DNA of 64,000 nt from an uncultured Bacteroidales bacterium. GTDB lineage: Bacteria > Bacteroidota > Bacteroidia > Bacteroidales > UBA932. A program made the translations under genes and the position numbers. The notes beneath the pieces are model-generated. The model was not told the DNA's origin and made no database searches. It worked only from the letters and a program-made list of their open reading frames with translations. Shown here in pieces: positions 40,531 to 48,446 of the stretch (position 1 is its first letter; each line of letters begins with the position of its first letter). The stretch covers positions 1 to 64,000 of the forward strand of contig CAMJBH010000011.1 in assembly GCA_946403855.1 (NCBI GenBank), given 5' to 3'.

Positions 40531-42311
40531 TCCCATCCAGGATTTTGGCCAAGGTCAAGATTTATATTCAAGGCACTCTGCGGTATGGGACGAAGGTACA
40601 TTCGTTCCTCCCATACCAGAGGAATCTGCTCAAACTGAATGCAATTATCAGCATTGATTGAATGATATGGATTCCGATCCAGGACAAAGTATGTTGTCTT
40701 GGGATCGTTCCCAGCTTTAGATTGAGTGAAGCACACAAACTTATCCCCTGCCTGGTCAATTGCAATCTTTTCATCGAGCTTGGCGTACATACCATCCCAT
40801 TTTCTGGTTATCAACTGTCCAAGCTTCCAGCGCATCAAATCTTCATATCTAAGGCCCTCCATATACAATTCAATGCCCCTTTCGCGGCGGATCTCAAGAA
40901 TCCACTTATCAGTGACGGAATTGTCAAAATAGTCGATAAGATACTTGTCCGCATCTGCAGGAGGTGCTGTTGCGACTCCCGCACGTGCACGCAAAGGAGC
41001 AATGCTCTTTTCCCATTCAGCCTCGGAGAACTGCCCGAGTTCAGCCTTAGCCTCGGCATAATTAAGAAGGACCTCGGCGTACCTAAGGATAGGCAGCGCA
41101 TTGTTACATGTGGTATTGCCTTCGTAAGCATTGCTGGGCAGCATCCATTTGCAGATCCAATAGCCGGTCTTCATGAACGAAGTGTTAATAAACACACTGT
41201 ATTCTACCTTGTTGCCATCCTGGACTTTCTGATATCCCGGACACATGACAGTCTGCGACAGGCGATTGTCTCTGCCAGAAAGTTCTTCTCTGAAAGTCAT
41301 CGTCTTATATCCCGGCTTATCAGTATGACGGCTGCCGTCTGTATGCAAATATGTATTCAGGAAGGCTTTTGTCATATTCCAGCAGCCACCACTGGAAGAG
41401 GAGTTAAATATACTGGTAGTATTATGATAGATATTCAGGCCCGCTGAATACTCCCTCGCCCACAGAATTTCGGAATACTCAATGGAGGGCGACAGGAATA
41501 AATTGCTGTACTTAGTGCCAGGATTAATTCTGTATTTCCCGCTGCCCATGATAAACTCGCAAGACTTGACGCACTCTTTCAAGAAGTCTTCAGCGGTTCC
41601 GTAGTTTCCCGTCCAGGCAGAGTTTGTCGAGGGATCGACTTTGTGGTACTTTCTATATGTACCTTCCCACAAACACACTCTCGCCTTGAATGCAGCAGCT
41701 ATATAGCCATTGATTTGGCCGCAATTCACATATCCGGATCCGGTGAGGCAGTTCTCTTCTGCATACTTCAGGTCTTCGAGAATCTTGCTCATCACGAATT
41801 CGCGGTTGTCGCGTTCTTTGTAGAGCTGATCATGATCCTCCGGATCGATGGGCTCGTCGTACCATGGAACCGCACCGAAAGTTTTCACCTTGTTGTAATA
41901 GAACCAGGCCCTCCAGAAACGGCCGACGCCCTCATAATGCTTGTAAACGTCTTCTGAGACTGAATCCTTCGCCCCGGTCATGTACTTCAAGAAGTAGTTC
42001 ACATTATAGAGCATGTTCCAGTCGCTGGCATCCCAGCCGCCTTGCTGGTTAGAGTCCCAACTGCCCAGATAGAAATTCCCGGGATTGTTCTTTGTCATAT
42101 ACTCGGCATTGACATCGCCGCGTGTAAGAGTAGAAACATCCGGCGTGTAGCTGTTCAGGAAGCCGTTAGCATATGTTTTAAGGCTGGCCTCGTTGGTAAA
42201 ATACTCAGAAGCTACTATCTTATTTGGCACGTCGTCGCCGTCAAGAAACTTGTTGCAGGAAGACAATGCAAGTCCCGCAAGCAAAAGTGCATAAAATATA
42301 TTCGTTTTCAT
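40527..42311 (-). CDS. SusD/RagB family substrate-binding lipoprotein
   Basis: 594 residues. Lipobox LSSC at residue 19 (CNKFLDGDD). The SusD pattern is clear: NEASLKTYANGFLNSY, WRAWFYYNKVKTFGAVPWYDEPID in the TPR-like helices, ILRYAEVLLNYAEAKAELG and WILEIRRERGIELYMEGLRYEDLMRWKLG near the C-terminus. It forms the lid of the TonB-dependent SusC pore at the outer membrane. The ligand cannot be read from sequence; neighbours point to nucleosides, nucleotides or a phosphorylated ribose polymer. It lies 11 nt after susC. Confidence 0.95.
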   Translation of the reverse strand: MKTNIFYALLLAGLALSSCNKFLDGDDVPNKIVASEYFTNEASLKTYANGFLNSYTPDVSTLTRGDVNAEYMTKNNPGNFYLGSWDSNQQGGWDASDWNMLYNVNYFLKYMTGAKDSVSEDVYKHYEGVGRFWRAWFYYNKVKTFGAVPWYDEPIDPEDHDQLYKERDNREFVMSKILEDLKYAEENCLTGSGYVNCGQINGYIAAAFKARVCLWEGTYRKYHKVDPSTNSAWTGNYGTAEDFLKECVKSCEFIMGSGKYRINPGTKYSNLFLSPSIEYSEILWAREYSAGLNIYHNTTSIFNSSSSGGCWNMTKAFLNTYLHTDGSRHTDKPGYKTMTFREELSGRDNRLSQTVMCPGYQKVQDGNKVEYSVFINTSFMKTGYWICKWMLPSNAYEGNTTCNNALPILRYAEVLLNYAEAKAELGQFSEAEWEKSIAPLRARAGVATAPPADADKYLIDYFDNSVTDKWILEIRRERGIELYMEGLRYEDLMRWKLGQLITRKWDGMYAKLDEKIAIDQAGDKFVCFTQSKAGNDPKTTYFVLDRNPYHSINADNCIQFEQIPLVWEERMYLRPIPQSALNINLDLGQNPGWE

Positions 42312-42322
42312 AATGCGGCTAA

Positions 42323-45300
42323 TTAGAACGTTACATTAATGCCCAAGGTTACGGTTTTCAGCATGGGATATGAATTGCCGTCGGCCTGATCTCCTCTCCA
42401 TTTAGATGTTCCCAGCTTTGTATTTGCGCCATTGAAATCAACATCACCGCTGGAAATGACTTCCGGATCCATATTGTCGGTCCATTTCCTCATCGGCGTA
42501 AAGGTGAACAGGTTTTCTCCGGTAAGATACACCCTGAGGCCTTCCAGTCCTACACGGCTGATCAATTTCTTCGGGAAAGAATAATCCAAGGTGACATTCT
42601 TAAGGCGACAGTAAGAAGCATCCACCAAATAGCGGTCGGCAGTACCTTTTATCAGCAAACAGCCGGTATCGGTTGTAAGATAAGAATTCGTACGGGGCCA
42701 GAATGCATTCGGATCAGGATTTTCTTCTGTCCAACGGTCGATGGTATGAATCTTCGGGAACAAGCCATACGGACGGTTGTATTTACCCCAGAAATATGCA
42801 CAATCAAGAGATGGATACCAATCACGTTTGCCTACGCCCTGGAAGAACAGGCTGAGCCCGATTCCATGCCAACTGGCATTCAGATTAAGACCATAGCAGA
42901 AACGTGGAGTGGAATTGCCAATAATCATCTTGTCTCCCGGTTTGTCAACAGTATTCTCGCCATAATCAATTGCCCCACTATCGTCTATATCATCATACTT
43001 CAAATCTCCTTCACGGTAGAAGTTTCCCCTGCGGTTAATGGCAAAGAATGTCTGGTCCGCCCAGTTTTGAGCCTCCTCGTCAGAGCTGAACAACCCAAGG
43101 ATATGGTAGCCCCAAATTTCCCCAAGCTCTTCTCCTTCGTAGTAATCTGTGAGCCTCTTAGTCTCATTATTATAACGAGTTATCCAGCTGCGCGCATCCC
43201 AAAGCATCGCTTTCGCTCCATAAGAAAAGTCAGAAGTGCCAAGTTTGAAGGAGTCGCGCCACGACAGACTAAGCTCCCAACCTTTAGTAACCATATCGGC
43301 ATAATTGCCTTTCGGCGAGGAACTGCCCAGCACCGCAGGAAGCGTCTTACCGACAGTGTACATATCCGTTGTGTACTTATGGTAATAATCTCCTACAAAA
43401 CTGAGCCTGTTCTGAAGGAAATCGAGGTCAAGTCCTACGTCAAATGTGGTTGCGCGTTCCCATGTCAGGCCGTCCGGAATGGGACTTGGTGCAGATGTTA
43501 CAGATACTCTGTTCCCATTCACGACGACGGAAGACTGGGCAATGCTCATTGTCTGAATATAGGAATACGCTCCAACATTGCCGTTTCCAAGAGATCCGGC
43601 AGACAGGCGGATCTTGCCGTTATCGAGCCACGAAACGTTCTTAAGGAACGATTCTTCAGAAAAGCGCCAGCCGAGCGAAGCCGAAGGGAAGAATCCCCAC
43701 CTCTGGTTCGTAGGGAACTTGGACGAACCGTCTTCCCTGATGCTGACCTCGGCCAGATACTTGCCCTTATAACTGAAATTGGCCCTGGCAAACACTCCGA
43801 AGTAAGCCCAGGCACTGCTGCTGTAATCGTTTATCTTTATACTCTCACCGTCCATTAACGCGAAATTGGGCTTCGTGTCAAGGATAAAGCCCTGGCGGTA
43901 TGCCGCGGTTCCATGATGCTTATAATGTTCTGCATTGTAACCGGCTGTTATCTTCAAAGTATTATCGACTCCGACTTTAGGTGTGAAGATAAAATACCCG
44001 TTAGTTTTCCAGTATTCGCCGTTTCTGAACAACTCCTCCAACGCATCGGTAGCCGGGCGGCTGGTCTCTGTCTCAGGGCCTGTCTTATATGCGAATTTAG
44101 CTTCCTTGCGGTCTCTCCTGATATTAGTAACCGAGTATGAAAAATCTGCACGGAAATCCAAAATTTCCGGGACAATGTGGAAGGTTGACGCTAGGTTCTC
44201 GTTGACACGGAACTGCAAATCATCCTGATAAGACTTGCCAGTCTGCCAAGATGCATAATTCGTACAGATTCCGGCATTGGTCCAGCTCCCGTCGGGATTG
44301 TATGGCGTCAACTGAGGCATGCCGCAGAGATCCAGCTGAACGCCGACAGTATATTTACCGGTGAAGGACATGGGCTGATGATAAGAAGTGCGCACAAAAT
44401 CGATGCTGTTTTCAAGCGTCCACCACTTCTTGATGTCAGCAGTAATCTTTGCCCTTCCGTTCAATTGACGATAATGCTCATGGATCGTATTGTAGATACC
44501 GTTCTGATAAAAATAGCGTCCCGAGACAAGGAACTTAATCTTACCGGAACCGCCACTGACAGAAATGCTGTGAGAAGTATTCTGTCCGAATTTCTTGTAC
44601 ATCAGTTCATCCCAATTCGTGCCCTGGGAGTAATACTCATACTGGTTTGTCGATGGATTAACACGATACACTTCGCCATAAGACTCATACGCAGGGTCAC
44701 TGCGTTTAATGAGTTCGGAATACCACCCTTCAGGTATATCGAACATGTTGTTCAAACCTGTCGGGTCATACCCGTACGTGGCGTTATACGACTCGTAAAA
44801 CATCTCAGTCCAATCCAGGGAATTCCATATCAGGTTCGGAACAACCGTCCTTGTGAATATTCCGGCGCTGCCGTCATACTTAACCGTGAAACGGTCGGTG
44901 GTTGGATTCTTTGTGGTCACAAGAATAACCCCGAAGGTGCCCCGGGCTCCATAAATGGCACAAGAAGAAGCATCTTTAAGGACAGAAATGGTTTCTATAT
45001 CATTGGGGTTAACATCGGACAGACTGGCCTCCATGCCGTCAACAAGGACCAGAGACGAACCGCCGGAGCCGATGCTGTTGGTCGTTCCGCGGATGGACAG
45101 GTTTGCACCATGGTTTGGCTTACCGTCTGCGAATTCAAGCGTAAGGCCCGGAATCTGGCCCTGAATAGAACGTACTACATTCGGATTGGGGCGGTCCGTA
45201 AGATCATCTCCTCCGATCTGTTCAATCGCCCCGACAACGTCCCGTTTCTTCAACGTTCCATATCCGACGACCACGACTTCGTCAAGCATCAACTTGTCTT

Positions 45301-45598
45301 CGGCCATCTTAACATTGATAACACTACGGCTTCCGACTGTCTCTTCTTTTGTCACGAAGCCAAGGACGGAGAAAATAATAGTATCACCGGATGCAGCTTT
45401 GATAGAATATCTGCCGGATTCGTCAGACATAGTACCGGAATCTGATCCTTTAACCATAACAATGACGCCGGCCATCGGTACGCCCCGCTCATCAACAATA
45501 GTTCCGGACACGGGGTGGCTTTGTTGGGCATGAGCGATACTACCGGCAGAGAACAGCAGAAGAGCAGCAACTGCAGCTTTCCAAATTAGAGTTTTCAT
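42323..45598 (-). CDS. SusC/RagA family TonB-linked outer-membrane transporter
   Basis: 1091 residues with a signal peptide (cleavage after IAHAQ). Residues about 25-105 are a carboxypeptidase-like beta domain (VSGTIVDERGVPMAGVIV). Then the TonB box LDEVVVVGYGTLKKRDVVG, the plug domain with IRGTTNSIGSGGSSLVLVDG, and a 22-strand barrel ending VTLGINVTF. It imports substrate across the outer membrane with SusD. I chose ATG 45598 (MKTLIW) rather than the upstream in-frame start. It is the first gene of an eight-gene minus-strand locus and is divergent from a LacI-type regulator. The leader is about 65-70 nt from the TAATTTTG box at 45673. Confidence 0.95.
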   Translation of the reverse strand: MKTLIWKAAVAALLLFSAGSIAHAQQSHPVSGTIVDERGVPMAGVIVMVKGSDSGTMSDESGRYSIKAASGDTIIFSVLGFVTKEETVGSRSVINVKMAEDKLMLDEVVVVGYGTLKKRDVVGAIEQIGGDDLTDRPNPNVVRSIQGQIPGLTLEFADGKPNHGANLSIRGTTNSIGSGGSSLVLVDGMEASLSDVNPNDIETISVLKDASSCAIYGARGTFGVILVTTKNPTTDRFTVKYDGSAGIFTRTVVPNLIWNSLDWTEMFYESYNATYGYDPTGLNNMFDIPEGWYSELIKRSDPAYESYGEVYRVNPSTNQYEYYSQGTNWDELMYKKFGQNTSHSISVSGGSGKIKFLVSGRYFYQNGIYNTIHEHYRQLNGRAKITADIKKWWTLENSIDFVRTSYHQPMSFTGKYTVGVQLDLCGMPQLTPYNPDGSWTNAGICTNYASWQTGKSYQDDLQFRVNENLASTFHIVPEILDFRADFSYSVTNIRRDRKEAKFAYKTGPETETSRPATDALEELFRNGEYWKTNGYFIFTPKVGVDNTLKITAGYNAEHYKHHGTAAYRQGFILDTKPNFALMDGESIKINDYSSSAWAYFGVFARANFSYKGKYLAEVSIREDGSSKFPTNQRWGFFPSASLGWRFSEESFLKNVSWLDNGKIRLSAGSLGNGNVGAYSYIQTMSIAQSSVVVNGNRVSVTSAPSPIPDGLTWERATTFDVGLDLDFLQNRLSFVGDYYHKYTTDMYTVGKTLPAVLGSSSPKGNYADMVTKGWELSLSWRDSFKLGTSDFSYGAKAMLWDARSWITRYNNETKRLTDYYEGEELGEIWGYHILGLFSSDEEAQNWADQTFFAINRRGNFYREGDLKYDDIDDSGAIDYGENTVDKPGDKMIIGNSTPRFCYGLNLNASWHGIGLSLFFQGVGKRDWYPSLDCAYFWGKYNRPYGLFPKIHTIDRWTEENPDPNAFWPRTNSYLTTDTGCLLIKGTADRYLVDASYCRLKNVTLDYSFPKKLISRVGLEGLRVYLTGENLFTFTPMRKWTDNMDPEVISSGDVDFNGANTKLGTSKWRGDQADGNSYPMLKTVTLGINVTF

Positions 45599-45672
45599 TC
45601 TAGATTGGCCCATTATGATTAGTTGAATTAGTGATTAGTTATTAAATTTGCACAATCGTTTGAGCGTTTTTT

Positions 45673-45706
45673 CAAAATTAATTAAAAACACTTTGGTGAT
45701 AAACAA
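45673..45706 (-). promoter_or_regulatory. susC promoter
   Basis: TAATTTTG (45673-45680) with TTG (45704-45706) 23 nt upstream on the minus strand. Just inside the transcript the minus strand has AAACGCTCAAACGATT, a direct repeat AAACG that is the best operator candidate for the divergent LacI-type protein. Confidence 0.5.
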
Positions 45707-45715
45707 TTATTTTAT

Positions 45716-45746
45716 TTGAAATCACAGAAATTATTCAATATTTTTG
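45716..45746 (+). promoter_or_regulatory. Promoter of the LacI-type regulator gene
   Basis: TTG (45716-45718), 20 nt, TATTTTTG (45739-45746), the full consensus, 31 nt before the ATG. Confidence 0.65.
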
Positions 45747-45777
45747 CACAAAGGTTGCGCATTAAAATGGACGAATC

Positions 45778-46785
45778 ATGAAAGAAAGCCTCTCCACGAT
45801 AGCAGAACGCCTGGGCGTTTCAGTGACCACGGTCTCCCGGGTGTTGAGCGGAAACGCTGGGAAGTATCGCATTTCCAAAGCAACAGAAGCACGAATCAGA
45901 GCCGAAGCAGACCGTTGTAATTATGCGCCGAGCCTGGTTGCGCAAAGTTTGCGCAGCCGTCAGACGAAAACGATAGGGCTTCTTACTCCGTCGCTTGCCA
46001 ATCCGTATTTCGCCGAAATGTCCAGCGTCATAATCTCCGAAGTGCACCGACGCGGCTTCACCACCATAGTCATAGATACCATGGAAAACGAGAGTAACTT
46101 CAACGAAGGTCTAACCAAACTCGTCGCCCGCCAGGTTGACGGGATAATCGCAGTTCCCTGCGGCCAGGACCACACAATGGTCGATGGGGTCAACAGCAAC
46201 TTCGTGCCCGTGGTTCTGGTGGACCGTTACTACGAAAACTTTCCTCTCCCCTATGTTACCACCAACAACTACAAAGGAGGATACGATGCCACACGCCTTC
46301 TAATCGACGCCGGGCATAGAAGCATAGCATGCATTCAAGGAGTCCGCACTTCCGCACCCAACAACGAGCGCGTACGAGGATATCGCGATGCCATGGAAGA
46401 GGCTGGTTTAAAGGAATTTGAATTTGTGGCGGGCAACGAGTTCTCAATTCAGAACGGCTATCTGGAAACAAAGCTTCTGCTGTCCAGGCAACTCAAGCCT
46501 ACAGCAATCTTCGCACTTTCCAACAACATTTCGCTGGGCGTGATCAAAGCTATACGCGAAGCAGGCCTCCGGATACCGGAAGACCTGTCGCTGCTTTCTT
46601 TCGATAATTACACCTACATGGACTACATGGAGCCGCCCCTAACCCGCGTGGGGCAGCCGGTGGAAGACATGGCCATCCTGGCCGCAAAAATTCTTTTCGA
46701 CCGTATAGAGGGTATCGCCCCCGGAGCTTCCCAGCTCCGTCTCTCCCCCACCATAATCCAGGGGGCCTCCGTTTCCCGCCTTTGA
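45778..46785 (+). CDS. LacI-family transcriptional regulator
   Basis: 335 residues. Residues 3-50 are the LacI helix-turn-helix and hinge: LSTIAERLGVSVTTVSRVLSG with PSLVAQSLR as hinge helix. Residues 60-335 form the periplasmic-binding-like sensor domain (TIGLLTPSLANPYFAEM, VDGIIAVP, STRPT-like LLSRQLKPTAIFALSNN). It should bind a sugar or phosphosugar and control the divergent susC operon. LacI regulators are less common at Bacteroidales SusCD loci than HTCS, sigma/anti-sigma or AraC-type systems. It ends 7 nt before an interspersed repeat that may serve as its terminator. Confidence 0.92.
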   Translation: MKESLSTIAERLGVSVTTVSRVLSGNAGKYRISKATEARIRAEADRCNYAPSLVAQSLRSRQTKTIGLLTPSLANPYFAEMSSVIISEVHRRGFTTIVIDTMENESNFNEGLTKLVARQVDGIIAVPCGQDHTMVDGVNSNFVPVVLVDRYYENFPLPYVTTNNYKGGYDATRLLIDAGHRSIACIQGVRTSAPNNERVRGYRDAMEEAGLKEFEFVAGNEFSIQNGYLETKLLLSRQLKPTAIFALSNNISLGVIKAIREAGLRIPEDLSLLSFDNYTYMDYMEPPLTRVGQPVEDMAILAAKILFDRIEGIAPGASQLRLSPTIIQGASVSRL

Positions 46786-46792
46786 ACCTGCC

Positions 46793-46834
46793 TCAGAATG
46801 ACTCTCGTGTCATTCTGAACGAAGTGAAGAATCT
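46793..46834. repeat. Interspersed palindromic repeat after the LacI gene
   Basis: TCAGAATGAC (46793-46802) and GTCATTCTGA (46809-46818) form a perfect 10-bp hairpin with loop TCTCGT, followed by ACGAAGTGAAGAATCT. The part 46809-46834 is identical to the copy inside rhaB. Repeats of this kind (CATTCTGA-CGAAG-GAAGAATCT) are widespread in several bacterial phyla. Confidence 0.85.
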
Positions 46835-46843
46835 ATTAAAAGC

Positions 46844-47782
46844 CTATATCTCGGCCCTGCGGTCTTCGAGCCAGCGGGAAAGAATCTTAAAGAAGTCGGC
46901 GCGCTGACCGGGAGTGAGTTTATCCTTGCCGTACTCGGGAGTGGTGAAACCCCAGCCGTGGCCGCCGTTGGTAAAGATGTGAAGTTCGCCGGGAACTTTG
47001 CACTTGACCATTTTGAAGTAATACCTCAAACTGTTCTCCGGAGGGACCACTTTGTCATCCTGGCACAGCAGGAGAAGCGTCTGAGGAGTTGAAGCATTCA
47101 CCTGATTCTCAAGTGAATAGTATTCGACCAAGTCTATCTTGTTATTCGTGAGGTTGGTGCGTGTTCCCTTGTGGGTAACGTCCTGCTCAAGTGTAATCAC
47201 AGGATACACCAGCACGCTGAAGTCGGGCCTTGTGGCAGCGTCAACCCAAAGAGTGGAGGCGCTGGCGGCAAGGTGACCGCCGGCCGAGAAACCTATGATA
47301 CCAATCTGCTTCACACCCCACTCCGCCTGATGTGCACGGCAGTAGCGGAAAGCGTTCTGAACATCAGTCAGAGGCACTCTGCTATGATGGTTAGGCATGC
47401 GGTACAGCACCACGCAGCAGGCTATCCCCTGCTTAAGGCACCATGCAGCCACACGGGTTCCCTCGTTGTAGGACGAGCAGTACCGGTAACCGCCGCCGGG
47501 GCAGCACACGAGCATCTGTCCGTTGCATTTTTTGGGAAGATAGATATCGATGTACGGGTCGCTGATATTGCCCATATTGCCGTCTCCGCTCATCTCTACG
47601 GCTCCGCTGAGTTCATTGTCCTCGCAGGGGCCGAGGGTTACGGCGACTCCGTTCTCAACTATGCCCTTATCGACCGCCTGGCCTTCAGGATAAAGTTTGA
47701 GAGTAACGTTCGGTTTGATGTTCTGCGCCAGCAGACAGCAAGAAAAAAGGGCCGCAAAGGCCCCTAAAATCACTCTACGCAT
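46844..47782 (-). CDS. Exported alpha/beta-hydrolase, esterase/acetyl-xylan-esterase-like
   Basis: 312 residues with a signal sequence (FAALFSCCLLAQ). The catalytic layout is intact: oxyanion loop CPGGGYRYCSS, nucleophile elbow GFSAGGHLAASAS (Ser near residue 170), acid in CQDDKVVPPENS, and His in NGGHGWGF. This is the HSL/BD-FAE-like carbohydrate esterase branch that removes acetyl or feruloyl groups from plant polysaccharides. I start at ATG 47782, one base after the ferredoxin stop, rather than the overlapping GTG at 47791. It may be co-transcribed with ferredoxin, although the two functions are unrelated. Confidence 0.82.
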   Translation of the reverse strand: MRRVILGAFAALFSCCLLAQNIKPNVTLKLYPEGQAVDKGIVENGVAVTLGPCEDNELSGAVEMSGDGNMGNISDPYIDIYLPKKCNGQMLVCCPGGGYRYCSSYNEGTRVAAWCLKQGIACCVVLYRMPNHHSRVPLTDVQNAFRYCRAHQAEWGVKQIGIIGFSAGGHLAASASTLWVDAATRPDFSVLVYPVITLEQDVTHKGTRTNLTNNKIDLVEYYSLENQVNASTPQTLLLLCQDDKVVPPENSLRYYFKMVKCKVPGELHIFTNGGHGWGFTTPEYGKDKLTPGQRADFFKILSRWLEDRRAEI

Positions 47783-47783
47783 T

Positions 47784-47957
47784 CTATTCACCCGGTGCTA
47801 TTGCGCCCATCGGGCATGCATCGGCACAAGTGCCGCAATCTATACAAACATCAGGATCGATAGTGTAAACATCGCCTTCTTTGATGGCGCCTGTAGGGCA
47901 TTCGCCCTGGCAAGTGCCGCAAGCTACGCAGGTGTCTGCAGAAATTTTGTAAGCCAT
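47784..47957 (-). CDS. Two-cluster 4Fe-4S ferredoxin
   Basis: 57 residues. Two complete CxxCxxCxxxCP motifs are visible: CVACGTCQGECP (residues 10-21) and CIDCGTCADACP (residues 38-49). Each cluster is bound by three Cys of one motif and the last Cys of the other, as in clostridial-type 2[4Fe-4S] ferredoxins of about 55 residues. It carries electrons at low potential for enzymes such as pyruvate:ferredoxin oxidoreductase in anaerobes. A full promoter (TTG-N20-TAAATTTG, 47984-48014) stands 26 nt before the ATG. Confidence 0.95.
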   Translation of the reverse strand: MAYKISADTCVACGTCQGECPTGAIKEGDVYTIDPDVCIDCGTCADACPMGAIAPGE

Positions 47958-47983
47958 AATTCTTTTAAAATTTTAAAACGTCG

Positions 47984-48014
47984 CAAATTTACGGTATTGT
48001 ATTTGAATAACCAA
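47984..48014 (-). promoter_or_regulatory. Ferredoxin promoter
   Basis: TAAATTTG (47984-47991) and TTG (48012-48014), spacer 20 nt, on the minus strand. Confidence 0.65.
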
Positions 48015-48034
48015 ACCTAAACAGATTTTATTTT

Positions 48035-48042
48035 TAACTTTG
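48035..48042 (+). promoter_or_regulatory. Minus-7 box of the DUF1573 gene
   Basis: TAACTTTG followed by CAGCC and the ATG at 48048; another promoter almost touching its start codon. Confidence 0.45.
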
Positions 48043-48047
48043 CAGCC

Positions 48048-48440
48048 ATGAAAAAGTACATTCTTCCGATAGCTTTGTTCCTGCTGGCAGCCCTTCCCGC
48101 TGCCGCCCAGAAAGATTTCGGTTCGGCCCGCTTCGACCGGACGGTTTATGACTTTGGCAAAATTAATACCAAAGACGGTGCCGTGAGCTGCAGTTTCGAG
48201 GTCAGCAACATTGGAGACAAGCCTCTCAACATATTCGCAGTAATTACCACCTGCGGCTGCACATCTGTCAAATGGACACGCACCGACATTGCTCCCGGAG
48301 CTAAAGGAACTATAGACGTGACCTATACAAACGACGAAGGGCCTTATCCTTTCGATAAGACCCTTACTGTCTATCTTTCCGACTTGGATAAGCCTGTGAT
48401 CCTTCACGTTAAAGGCATGGCCTACAAGGGGAAGAAATAA
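48048..48440 (+). CDS. DUF1573 domain protein
   Basis: 130 residues with a signal peptide (cleavage after LPAAAQ). The mature part is one DUF1573/ASPM-type Ig-like domain: YDFGKINTKDGAVSCSFEVSNIGDKPL, the conserved TTCGCTSVKW and PGAKGTIDVTY. It is exported and probably periplasmic. The family is very common in Bacteroidetes, but its role is not established. It converges on the M16 peptidase gene with only six bases between the stops. Confidence 0.88.
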   Translation: MKKYILPIALFLLAALPAAAQKDFGSARFDRTVYDFGKINTKDGAVSCSFEVSNIGDKPLNIFAVITTCGCTSVKWTRTDIAPGAKGTIDVTYTNDEGPYPFDKTLTVYLSDLDKPVILHVKGMAYKGKK

Positions 48441-48446
48441 GCCTGA

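Noticed and set aside
46793..46834. Possible insertion-sequence end
   Set aside because: The palindrome and tail match a common interspersed repeat; no transposase or target duplication nearby.
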